From: Planctomycetota bacterium
Lineage (GTDB): Bacteria > Planctomycetota > Phycisphaerae > Sedimentisphaerales > Anaerobacaceae
Assembly (NCBI GenBank): GCA_003644295.1
Contig: QNBZ01000077.1
Coordinates: forward strand, 1 to 6,663
Length of the DNA stretch: 6,663 nucleotides
Reading direction: 5' to 3'
Below, piece after piece: positions 1 to 5,978 of the stretch. Under the pieces are notes generated by a model. It did no database searches and was not told the origin of the DNA. It saw only the letters and a list, made by a program, of their open reading frames with translations. The translations under genes were made by a program, and so were the position numbers. Numbering within the stretch: the stretch's first letter is position 1; each line of letters starts with the position of its first letter.

Positions 1-663
1 AAATAATCCCAGCGTATTTGGGCAGGTCAGCATCAGGCCGGCAACCTGCTCGTTTAGTGCTTGCTCAACGGCTTTGACATCCATAACGCCGTCCACATCG
101 GTAGGTATTGAAACAACCTTGTATCCCGCTATCGCAGCGCTGGCGGGATTTGTTCCGTGGCAACTGTCGGGAATAAGGATAGTGGTCTTTTTATTGCCTT
201 TGTCGGCGTGATATGCGGCGGTAATCATCATTCCTGTCAGTTCGCCGTGTGCGCCGGCCATTGGCTGCATTGTAAAACCCGCCATACCGGTTATCTCCCG
301 CAGCAGCAGGTCGGTTTCATAGATTATTTGCAGAGCGCCCTGTGTCAGCATACCGCCCATTCTTAACTGGGGCAGCAGGGGATGCAGATGGACAAACCCC
401 GGATAAGAAGCAATACGCTCGGCTACTTTGGGATTATATTTCATCGTGCATGAGCCGAGCGGATAAAAATTCGTATCGACTCCGAAGTTCCTCCGCGACA
501 GTTCAGTAAAATGTCTCATTACATCAAGCTCGCTCAGTTCCGGCAATTCAGCGGAGCTTTGTCTGAGAAACGTCTCTTTTATATTTATGGTGGTTGGGAC
601 GTCGCTCGGACTGGTTCGGACAGCCCGTCTCCCGCGCACGCTTTTTTCAAAAACCAGTTTCAT
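1..663 (-). CDS. gcvPB: Glycine dehydrogenase (decarboxylating) subunit 2, GcvPB, 5' part (C-terminus beyond window)
   Basis: This is the PLP-carrying half of the split P-protein of the glycine cleavage system. With GcvPA it decarboxylates glycine and passes the aminomethyl group to the lipoyl arm of GcvH in the cytoplasm. I translated 221 residues from the ATG at 663 to the window edge; the family is usually about 480-500 residues, so over half is missing, including the PLP-binding lysine region. Visible family blocks are an N-terminal FEKSVRGRR (residues 5-13), DTNFYPLGSCTMKYNPK (63-79), QPMAGAHGELTG (133-144) and PDSCHGTNPASAA (165-177). The start overlaps the gcvPA stop as ATGA, and GGAGAG lies 6 bases upstream (670-675), so translational coupling with gcvPA is likely. 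There is no frameshift or stop in the visible part. The truncation is a window effect, not a defect. Confidence 0.96.
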   Translation of the reverse strand, partial: MKLVFEKSVRGRRAVRTSPSDVPTTINIKETFLRQSSAELPELSELDVMRHFTELSRRNFGVDTNFYPLGSCTMKYNPKVAERIASYPGFVHLHPLLPQLRMGGMLTQGALQIIYETDLLLREITGMAGFTMQPMAGAHGELTGMMITAAYHADKGNKKTTILIPDSCHGTNPASAAIAGYKVVSIPTDVDGVMDVKAVEQALNEQVAGLMLTCPNTLGLF

Positions 664-1991
664 AAACAACTCTCCAGTTCTTCAGCCAACATTCCGATTT
701 GTTGTTTGGTTCTTTTTTCCGTAACGCAAATCAGTATCGAATTTTCCATATCTTTGTAATACCTGCTCAGCGGAAAACCCGCTGCAAATCCTTTTTCTAT
801 CAGCTTGGCGATTACGTCAGCGGCCTCGCACGGCAAATCGAGTACAAACTCGTTAAAGAACCATTTTGACTTAAAGTGCGGCTCCACGTTGGGTATGCTC
901 GTTAAACGCTGGTAGGCGTAGCTTGCTTTATCTGCGCAAAGCTGTGCCGTTTCTGTTAGCCCTGTTTTTCCCAGCAGCGACAGATATACAAGGGCTGTCA
1001 GGGCGCACAAAGCTTCATTCGAGCATATATTTGACGTTGCCTTTTCTCTGCGAATGTGCTGCTCGCGGGCCTGTAGTGTCAGAACAAAGCTTCGCCGGCC
1101 GAATTTATCTTTTGTTTCTCCGACAATTCTCCCTGGCATTTTGCGAACATACTTGTTTCTGGTTAGCATAAAGCCGAGATAAGGCCCGCCGAACGACATT
1201 GGCATACCCATACTTTGTCCCTCGCCGGTTACTATATCGGCTCCCATCGCCCCGGGCGTTTTCAATATCCCGAGCGAAATCGGATAGCACGAAACAATCA
1301 GCAGAGCGCCCTTTTCGTGGATGGCAGCGGCAATATCACTGAAGTCATCTACGCAGCCGAAGAAATTCGGATTTTGTAAAATTACCGCGGCCGTTTCGTC
1401 GTCCAGCCCTTCCAGTATCTGTTGGCGGTTCGCAAGCCCGTTGGAATTGTGTGTCTGTTCCAGCTCAATCTTCAGATTGCGGGTGTATGACTTAATCATT
1501 ACTCTGTAAATCGGATTGACGCTGTCGTCGATAATGACTTTGTTTCTGCCGGTAATGCGAAGCGCCATCATCATCGCTTCATACATAGCGGTTCCGCCGT
1601 CATAGATTGAAGCATTGGCCGCTTCCATCTCCGTCAGCCGACATATCGCCGACTGGTATTCGTAAATGGCTTGCAGCGTTCCCTGCGAAAGCTCCGGCTG
1701 GTATGGCGTATAAGCCGTGTAGAATTCGCTGCGTGAGATAATTGAATAGACGGCGGCGGGAATAAAATGGTCGTAGAAACCACCGCCGAGAAAGCAGGTC
1801 AGATTTATAGAATTTTTATCTGCCAATTCTGCGAGCCGATTGCGCACCTGTTGCTCGCTCAGACCGGCAGGCAGACTAAAGGATTCGCACATCAGTTCCG
1901 CCGGAATATCGGAGAAAAGCTTCTCCATCGTCAGGCCGACATCATCGAGCATCTGTTTTCGCTGCTCTTCCGTATTTGCAATAAAAGGCAT
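660..1991 (-). CDS. gcvPA: Glycine dehydrogenase (decarboxylating) subunit 1, GcvPA
   Basis: This is the non-PLP half of the split glycine decarboxylase, which pairs with GcvPB as a heterotetramer in the families studied. The 443 residues match the usual length of about 440-450. Recognisable blocks are FLGGGFYDHFIPAAV (67-81), YTPYQPELSQGTLQAIYEYQ (94-113), the TAMYEA segment (134-139), GADIVTGEGQSMGMPMSFGG (250-269) and the ARE/REKATSNICSNEAL stretch (308-328). In the GEGQ segment GcvPA lacks the Schiff-base lysine that fold-type I PLP enzymes carry; that lysine is supplied by GcvPB. The ATG start is 3 bases after the gcvH stop. AAAGGGG (2001-2007), inside the end of gcvH, serves as ribosome binding site, so the gene depends on transcription and probably translation of gcvH. 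The C-terminus overlaps gcvPB by 4 bases. The gene appears intact. Confidence 0.97.
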   Translation of the reverse strand: MPFIANTEEQRKQMLDDVGLTMEKLFSDIPAELMCESFSLPAGLSEQQVRNRLAELADKNSINLTCFLGGGFYDHFIPAAVYSIISRSEFYTAYTPYQPELSQGTLQAIYEYQSAICRLTEMEAANASIYDGGTAMYEAMMMALRITGRNKVIIDDSVNPIYRVMIKSYTRNLKIELEQTHNSNGLANRQQILEGLDDETAAVILQNPNFFGCVDDFSDIAAAIHEKGALLIVSCYPISLGILKTPGAMGADIVTGEGQSMGMPMSFGGPYLGFMLTRNKYVRKMPGRIVGETKDKFGRRSFVLTLQAREQHIRREKATSNICSNEALCALTALVYLSLLGKTGLTETAQLCADKASYAYQRLTSIPNVEPHFKSKWFFNEFVLDLPCEAADVIAKLIEKGFAAGFPLSRYYKDMENSILICVTEKRTKQQIGMLAEELESCL

Positions 1992-1994
1992 CGC

Positions 1995-2375
1995 TTACAA
2001 CCCCTTTAGATATTCTTCGTACTGTTTCGAGTCCATCAGGTTTTCCATTGTTCTTTCGTCGGTGATTTTCACTTTGCAAATCCATCCGCTGCCGTAGCAA
2101 TCGTTGTTTATCAATTCAGGATTGCTTTCCAGCTTTGAATTAACCTCTGTAACTTTACCTGTTACCGGCGAATAGACATCGCTTGCCGCCTTCGAGCTTT
2201 CAACCACTGCCAGCTCGTCCTTTTGCTTGACATTCTTACCGATAGCGGGCATCTCCACAAAGGTAATCTCACCAAGCTGCTCCTGGGCGTAGTCCGTAAT
2301 GCCGATAGTTGCCGTTTGTCCCTCGACTTTCGCCCACTCATTTTCTTTTGTGTAAAGTAATCCTTCAGCAATCAT
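1995..2375 (-). CDS. gcvH: Glycine cleavage system H protein (lipoyl carrier)
   Basis: This small carrier shuttles the aminomethyl intermediate between P-, T- and L-proteins on a lipoylated lysine. The 126 residues agree with the usual length of about 125-130. The N-terminal block YTKENEWAKVEG (8-19) and GITDYAQEQLGEITFVEMP (25-43) are family hallmarks. The lipoylation motif is VESSKAAS (58-65), which places the modified lysine at residue 62. A glycine-rich C-terminal block with NPELIN and GSGWICKV (about 84-102) follows. The ATG at 2375 lies 18 bases after the gcvT stop and has GGAG (2384-2387) upstream. Its place between gcvT and gcvPA fits the classic gcvT-gcvH-gcvPA-gcvPB order. No odd features are seen. 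Confidence 0.97.
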   Translation of the reverse strand: MIAEGLLYTKENEWAKVEGQTATIGITDYAQEQLGEITFVEMPAIGKNVKQKDELAVVESSKAASDVYSPVTGKVTEVNSKLESNPELINNDCYGSGWICKVKITDERTMENLMDSKQYEEYLKGL

Positions 2376-2393
2376 ATTTGTTTCTCCGAACCA

Positions 2394-3677
2394 TCAAAAC
2401 TTTGCGAATCGACTTACCACTCTGCCGACAATATCGGCCTCTAAAACTGCGTTTTTTTCTACCTGCTCTTTCCGTCCGTTTGCGATTTGGCTTTGGCTGC
2501 GCGCCAGGTAGTAAACGCCAACCGCATCATTCTCTTTTACCGCCCTGTTCATAAAGCACAGCGCAGACTGTTTTTCTCCTGTTTTAGCACAGCTAAGAAC
2601 CCAGCCGAGACATTTACCCGTGCTGTCCAGCGTCGCATCGTTTTGTCGAACCGGTCGAATCCCTTTTTCGCCCGGCAGTTCGACCCTGACAACTTTCATA
2701 TCGTAAGTTTTCGCTTTGGCCTGCATAGCTGCTTTGCCGATGAAGAAGTCCTTTTCCAATTTAACGGCCCAGCCGTAGCCGGCCTCGAACGGCGAAATGT
2801 TAAACGGCCCTGCCAGTTCGTGTCCATACAAAGGAAGCCCCGCTTCAATTCTCAAGCTGTCCCTGGCTCCGAGACCACAGGCAAGCAGGCCGAACGACTC
2901 TCCATTTTGCAATAACCTGCGCCACAACTGCGGCGCATTTTCAGGATGAACAAATAACTCAAAGCCAATTTTCCCACCAGTATAACCGGTGCGTGAGATT
3001 ATACACTCAATATCTGCGATAATTGCTTCGGCAAAGTGAAAAGAAATTAAATTTTCGATGCGGCTCTGAACTTCCCTGTTCACCAGAGTTGACAATATGT
3101 TTATGGATGCCGGTCCCTGAAGCGCAATATCGACCCTGCAGTCGCTCCCACTGCCGGTATCTCTCATATCGCGAATCACTGGTTTGTATTCCAGTTTTCT
3201 GTCCGGGTTATCTATGTCTATTATGACATTGTCGTTTATTAACTTTTTGAGCCATTCTTTGATTTTCGGCTCATTTGCCGCATTGACTACCATTATGAAT
3301 TTATTTTCAGCCCGTTTATAAATAATAATATCGTCAAGTACATCTCCGCCGGCGTCTAATATGTAGCCGTACTGTGCACCGCCGATACTGATATTGTTAA
3401 TTTCATTGGTGGTTACTGCGTTCAGGAATTCTGCTGCCGTTGGGCCGATAACTTCCAGCACTCCCATATGTGTACAGTCGAAAAGCCCCGCCGTCTGGCG
3501 TACCGCTCTATGTTCGGCGCTGATTGACGAATACCACAACGGCATCAGATAGCCCGCAAAGTCAGCTATGTGCGGTTTATTGGTTGATTTGAGGTGTTCT
3601 TCGTAAAGAACACTGCCTGACGGCGGCTTTCGTATCTGGTTAAATGCGAATTTTCCTGAACTTCCGGCTCCTGCCAA
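2394..3677 (-). CDS. gcvT: Glycine cleavage system T protein (aminomethyltransferase), long form, TTG start
   Basis: GcvT releases ammonia from aminomethyl-lipoyl-GcvH and transfers the one-carbon unit to tetrahydrofolate. The 427 residues exceed the usual 360-375. Family blocks are AGYLMPLWYSSISAEHRAVR (41-60) with GLFDCTHMG (64-72), VLDD (113-116), which holds the conserved catalytic-site aspartate, VVNAAN (130-135), ALQGPAS (185-191), RTGYTGGKIGFE (229-240) and GLGARDSLRIEAGLPLYGHE (268-287). The extra length comes from a leader of about 20 residues, an insertion near 156-180 ahead of the LQGP block, and a longer C-terminal barrel segment near 390-412. The start is TTG at 3677. It is chosen because AAGGAGGT lies 5 bases upstream and no ATG precedes the conserved domain. 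It is the first gene of the operon and has its own promoter (3714-3741). It is probably active because the core motifs are intact. Confidence 0.95.
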   Translation of the reverse strand: MAGAGSSGKFAFNQIRKPPSGSVLYEEHLKSTNKPHIADFAGYLMPLWYSSISAEHRAVRQTAGLFDCTHMGVLEVIGPTAAEFLNAVTTNEINNISIGGAQYGYILDAGGDVLDDIIIYKRAENKFIMVVNAANEPKIKEWLKKLINDNVIIDIDNPDRKLEYKPVIRDMRDTGSGSDCRVDIALQGPASINILSTLVNREVQSRIENLISFHFAEAIIADIECIISRTGYTGGKIGFELFVHPENAPQLWRRLLQNGESFGLLACGLGARDSLRIEAGLPLYGHELAGPFNISPFEAGYGWAVKLEKDFFIGKAAMQAKAKTYDMKVVRVELPGEKGIRPVRQNDATLDSTGKCLGWVLSCAKTGEKQSALCFMNRAVKENDAVGVYYLARSQSQIANGRKEQVEKNAVLEADIVGRVVSRFAKF

Positions 3678-3682
3678 TTTTT

Positions 3683-3690
3683 ACCTCCTT
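3683..3690 (-). promoter_or_regulatory. Near-perfect Shine-Dalgarno sequence fixing the gcvT TTG start
   Basis: On the minus strand the sequence reads AAGGAGGT, a full match to the 16S rRNA tail, followed by 5 bases and TTG. It decides the start of gcvT at a non-ATG codon, because no alternative start nearby has a comparable site. A strong ribosome binding site paired with a weak start codon is a common way to set moderate translation. Confidence 0.85.
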
Positions 3691-3713
3691 GTCGGAAAGT
3701 GGTAAGAACAGTG

Positions 3714-3741
3714 ATAATAAGCAATATTGTGTCAAAGTCAA
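3714..3741 (-). promoter_or_regulatory. Predicted sigma-70-type promoter of the gcvT-H-PA-PB operon
   Basis: On the minus strand a -35 box TTGACT (3736-3741) and a -10 box TATTAT (3714-3719) are separated by 16 bases; each box matches the consensus in 5 of 6 positions. Transcription would start near 3707, giving a leader of about 30 bases before the TTG start. The -35 box lies between two copies of a 10-base repeat (3722-3731 and 3743-3752). Called by eye only. Confidence 0.55.
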
Positions 3742-3752
3742 TCATTATTGTG
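3722..3752. repeat. Pair of near-identical 10-base direct repeats flanking the gcv -35 box
   Basis: CAATATTGTG (3722-3731) and CATTATTGTG (3743-3752) differ at one position and are offset by 21 bases, about two helical turns, so a bound protein dimer could touch both on one face of the DNA. The first copy begins with the perfect palindrome CAATATTG. Being AT-rich and short they could be chance, but their placement around the -35 box makes them a candidate operator for the gcv operon. Confidence 0.3.
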
Positions 3753-3763
3753 CTAAATTAGCC

Positions 3764-3777
3764 CTTGACCGGGCAAG
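3764..3777. promoter_or_regulatory. Candidate operator: 14-base near-palindrome in the divergent region
   Basis: CTTGACCGGGCAAG is symmetric at 12 of 14 positions and lies between the gcv -35 box (ends 3741) and the tetR -35 box (starts 3803). Its right arm GGCAAGT (3772-3778) recurs inverted as ACTTGCC (3801-3807), which contains the first five bases of the tetR -35 box. TetR-family repressors commonly bind palindromes of about this size next to their own gene, so this is a plausible autoregulatory site. No binding evidence is available from sequence alone. Confidence 0.35.
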
Positions 3778-3802
3778 TTATGAGAAAAAAACAAAAAAAG
3801 AC

Positions 3803-3831
3803 TTGCCATATTCAAATAAGTGTTTTATACT
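3803..3831 (+). promoter_or_regulatory. Predicted sigma-70-type promoter of the tetR gene
   Basis: TTGCCA (3803-3808) and TATACT (3826-3831) are separated by the ideal 17 bases, and each box matches the consensus in 5 of 6 positions. The transcription start would fall near 3838, only about 30 bases before the GTG start. This makes the upstream TTG start at 3765 untenable, because it would lie upstream of the promoter. Confidence 0.6.
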
Positions 3832-3841
3832 TTAGTTTGAA
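3811..3841. repeat. Inverted repeat spanning the tetR -10 box, candidate repressor site
   Basis: TTCAAA (3811-3816) is mirrored by TTTGAA (3836-3841), 19 bases apart and centred at 3826, with some further matches inside. A protein bound here would cover the -10 box and the predicted transcription start, a typical position for TetR-type autorepression. The arms are short and AT-rich, so confidence is low. Confidence 0.25.
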
Positions 3842-3851
3842 ACAATCGTTT

Positions 3852-3857
3852 AAGGAA
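3852..3857 (+). promoter_or_regulatory. Ribosome binding site supporting the GTG start of the tetR gene
   Basis: AAGGAA lies 9 bases before the GTG at 3867. Together with the promoter just upstream it supports the 215-residue form over the longer open frame. Confidence 0.5.
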
Positions 3858-3866
3858 TTTGATATA

Positions 3867-4514
3867 GTGGCTTCAAACAATGATATATCGAATGTTGATG
3901 CTGGCAGGCAGGTTCAAGACCGGCTTCTTGATGTTGCAGAAGAGCTTTTTTGTGAAAAGGGTTTCGATAATACCAGCGTGCGTGATATTACTGCCAGGGC
4001 CAAATGCAATGTTGCTGCGGTGAACTATCATTTTGGCGGAAAAGAGAAACTCTACATTGCGATGTTCCGCCGATATATGAACAAGCTAATCAGCGCACAA
4101 ATTGAAAATATCCACAAGGTGATGAGTGCAGATAGGCCTACATTAGAGCAATTGCTCGAAACTTTGGTTACGTCAGGTCTGCGCTCCTTGACTGGCAGCA
4201 GTGGTGAAAAACCTTTACTGATGATGATGGTTCGCGAGATATTGAACCCCCATCTTAAAAATGCCGTAGTGGTTGATGAAATTATCGGAAAGTTTTTAAG
4301 GGTATTGAGCGATGCTATTGTTAGACTCTGTCCGGGACTTAAACCAGATGCCGGACTACTATGTGTTTATTCTATTGACGGTCTTATTTTGCACGCCCTT
4401 CTTTTCTCAAATTATTACTATAAGTACTGTCCAAATTTGAAGCTGGATGATTTGATTGGACATATTGTTCGTTTTACGGCTGCGGGTATTCGTGCGGCTG
4501 CTGAAGAAAAATGA
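3867..4514 (+). CDS. TetR/AcrR-family transcriptional regulator (CecR/YbiH-like), GTG start
   Basis: This is probably the ligand-responsive repressor of the efflux genes downstream and of itself. From the GTG at 3867 it has 215 residues, typical for TetR proteins. The DNA-binding domain is clear: a first helix QDRLLDVAEELFCEKGFDNT (17-36), then SVRDITARAKCNVAAVNYHF (37-56) forming the helix-turn-helix, then GGKEKLYIAMFRRY (57-70). The C-terminal part, with LLMMMVREILNPHL (117-130) and a hydrophobic helix around IDGLILHALLFSNYY (170-184), resembles the ligand domain of CecR/YbiH-type regulators; that subfamily call is from memory of the motif and moderate at best. The open frame extends to a TTG at 3765, but those 34 codons cover the promoter and do not look like protein. 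The ligand cannot be told from sequence. Confidence 0.9.
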   Translation: MASNNDISNVDAGRQVQDRLLDVAEELFCEKGFDNTSVRDITARAKCNVAAVNYHFGGKEKLYIAMFRRYMNKLISAQIENIHKVMSADRPTLEQLLETLVTSGLRSLTGSSGEKPLLMMMVREILNPHLKNAVVVDEIIGKFLRVLSDAIVRLCPGLKPDAGLLCVYSIDGLILHALLFSNYYYKYCPNLKLDDLIGHIVRFTAAGIRAAAEEK

Positions 4515-4527
4515 CAAAGCCAATAAA

Positions 4528-4715
4528 ATGTTCAACGAAATGAAGAATATAAAATCATTGTGGGAAAAATTCGGTCTGTGTGCTCGGCGTGCTGGTAATC
4601 CTGCAATTAGCTGGCTGTATCAGCAGCGAACAATTTTACGAAGAAGTCCGCTTATGCACATCTGGAACTGAAAAAAGAAACGAATAGTGATATGAAACAA
4701 CCTAATCTGACCTGA
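4528..4715 (+). pseudogene. Broken small lipoprotein gene (signal peptide with lipobox, two frame breaks)
   Basis: No intact gene fills the 215 bases between tetR and the adaptor gene, but three consecutive reading-frame pieces join into one plausible lipoprotein. Frame one starts at ATG 4528 or 4540 and gives MKNIKSLWEKFGLC from 4540. The next frame gives VLGVLVILQLAGCISSEQF, a hydrophobic core with lipobox LAGC. The third gives TKKSAYAHLELKKETNSD and ends with TGA at 4713-4715, 14 bases before the adaptor start. Adding one TG to the TGTGTG run (4577-4582) and removing one T from the TTTT run (4634-4637) restores a single frame of about 58 residues from 4540. No good ribosome binding site is seen before either ATG. 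It could be a decayed small lipoprotein, the two ends of a deleted outer-membrane efflux lipoprotein, or an intact gene hidden by sequence errors. Product function is not recognised. Confidence 0.5.
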
Positions 4716-4729
4716 TTTGGAGAATAAAA

Positions 4730-5965
4730 ATGCAATGTAGTATTAAATCTCATACTTCTCGATTAACAGCTATTGAAGTAGCATCCAACCCTGCAATCCT
4801 GTTGTTTGGAGTCTTCTTGCTGCTGTTGACCGTGGGCGGCTGCAAACAGAAAGGTGGACCGCCGCAGAGCAACCCAGAAGTGGCTGTTGTTACCGTGCAT
4901 CCGGAGCGAGTAGTTATCACGACCGAATTGCCTGGACGCACATCTGCTTTTCGTATCGCTGAAATCCGACCCCAAGTCAATGGGCTTATTTTGAAACGGG
5001 CATTCAAAGAGGGTTCTGATGTAAATGAAGGAGATTTATTATATCAGATTGACCCTGCTCCTTATCAGGCCGCTTATGACCAGGCCAAGGCCACAGTTGC
5101 TATGGCCGAGGCCCAGTTGCCGGCTCTGCGGGCACGGGAAAAACGTTTCAAGAAGCTGCTTGAAAGTCATGCAGTCGGACAGCAGGATTACGATGATGCA
5201 CTTGCAGCTCTGCGTCAGTTGAAAGCCCAATTGGAAGCGGGAAAGGCAGCTATGCGGATTGCAAAAATTAATTGGTCCTACACACCTATCAAGGCGCCGA
5301 TTTCTGGCCGTATCGGCCGGTCCAATATAACGGAAGGTGCGCTGGTGACAGCGTACCAGCCGATAGCATTGGCGACCATTCAGCAACTGGACCCAATTTA
5401 TGTGGATGTACCTCAATCCACTACCGAATTGCTGCGACTGCAAAATCGCTTAAAAGACGGTCGTCTTAATCACGACGGTATTAGCCAAAACAAGGTAAAA
5501 CTTATTTTGGAAGACGGCACGCCGTATCCTTCAGAAGGAACTCTTCAATTCCAGGATGTTACAGTTGACCCGACCACCGGTTCAGTCATTCTGCGAGTGG
5601 TCTTTCCAAATCCGCAAGGTGTTCTTCTGCCTGGTATGTTCGTTCGGGCAGTTATTAAAGAAGGCGTAAAAGAGCAGGCCATTCTTGTTCCGCAGCAGGG
5701 AATTTCCCGCAATCCGAAAGGTGAGCCCGTCGCACTGATTGTGGATGCTGAAGACAAGGTCCAGCAGCGGATGCTTACGCTCGATAGAGCTATCGGCAAC
5801 AAATGGCTGGTTTCATCAGGTCTTAAACCCGGTGATAGGGTGATTGTCGAGGGTGTTCAAAAGGTGAGACCCGGCGCTTCTGTAAAGGTTGTCCCGTTCA
5901 ATGCTGGCCGCAAGGATGGTCCAGCAGCAGAAAAGGCCGTTCAGCCATCTGCAAATACGAATTAA
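4730..5965 (+). CDS. RND efflux periplasmic adaptor (membrane fusion protein, AcrA/MexA type), lipoprotein
   Basis: The adaptor links the inner-membrane RND pump to an outer-membrane channel. The protein has 411 residues, close to the usual 370-410. Its N-terminus carries a hydrophobic stretch (about 22-34) and a lipobox VGGC with the lipidated cysteine at 38, so it should be anchored in a membrane facing the periplasm. The first half of the lipoyl-like domain is IRPQVNGLILKRAFKEGSDV (79-98) followed by GDLLYQIDPAPYQAAYD (101-117). The alpha-helical hairpin runs about 115-180. The second lipoyl half is YTPIKAPISGRIGRSNITEG (184-203), followed by beta-barrel and membrane-proximal domains with PGMFVRAVI (301-309). 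In the hairpin-tip motif known from AcrA (Arg, Leu, Ser), R139 and L143 are present but the serine position is G150. GGAG (4719-4722) precedes the ATG by 7 bases. It is cotranscribed with the pump gene 13 bases downstream. Confidence 0.95.
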   Translation: MQCSIKSHTSRLTAIEVASNPAILLFGVFLLLLTVGGCKQKGGPPQSNPEVAVVTVHPERVVITTELPGRTSAFRIAEIRPQVNGLILKRAFKEGSDVNEGDLLYQIDPAPYQAAYDQAKATVAMAEAQLPALRAREKRFKKLLESHAVGQQDYDDALAALRQLKAQLEAGKAAMRIAKINWSYTPIKAPISGRIGRSNITEGALVTAYQPIALATIQQLDPIYVDVPQSTTELLRLQNRLKDGRLNHDGISQNKVKLILEDGTPYPSEGTLQFQDVTVDPTTGSVILRVVFPNPQGVLLPGMFVRAVIKEGVKEQAILVPQQGISRNPKGEPVALIVDAEDKVQQRMLTLDRAIGNKWLVSSGLKPGDRVIVEGVQKVRPGASVKVVPFNAGRKDGPAAEKAVQPSANTN

Positions 5966-5978
5966 AAGGAAAAATCCT

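Noticed and set aside
2487..2915. Open frame of 142 codons on the plus strand
   Set aside because: It lies entirely opposite gcvT, whose conserved motifs are continuous. The antisense product has no recognisable features.
3678..3713. Glycine riboswitch ahead of gcvT, as found before many gcv operons
   Set aside because: The predicted leader is only about 30 bases and holds little beyond the ribosome binding site. The whole intergenic region is under 200 bases and shows no tandem aptamer-like structure.
3765..3793. TTGACC as a -35 box for the tetR gene
   Set aside because: The sequence at the right distance is A-rich without a recognisable -10 box. TTGCCA/TATACT downstream is much better.
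3840..3851. AAACAATCGTTT, imperfect palindrome near the tetR transcription start
   Set aside because: It has only 10 of 12 symmetric positions in AT-rich DNA and overlaps the stronger TTCAAA/TTTGAA repeat. Not distinguishable from chance.
3765..3866. Extended 249-residue version of the TetR regulator starting at TTG 3765
   Set aside because: The extra 34 codons overlap a well-spaced promoter (3803-3831), lack a ribosome binding site and do not resemble TetR N-termini. GTG 3867 has AAGGAA upstream and gives the normal length.
4456..4671. 71-codon plus-strand open frame overlapping the end of tetR
   Set aside because: The part inside tetR is an out-of-frame shadow. Only its segment from about 4528 to 4580 looks real, as the start of the broken lipoprotein gene.
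4515..4729. Terminator or separate promoter between tetR and the adaptor gene
   Set aside because: I saw no stem-loop with a T-run and no pair of promoter boxes with acceptable spacing. The genes are more simply read as one transcript.
5039..5443. Open frame of 134 codons on the minus strand
   Set aside because: It is a shadow of the adaptor gene with no family resemblance. The plus-strand protein fully explains the region.
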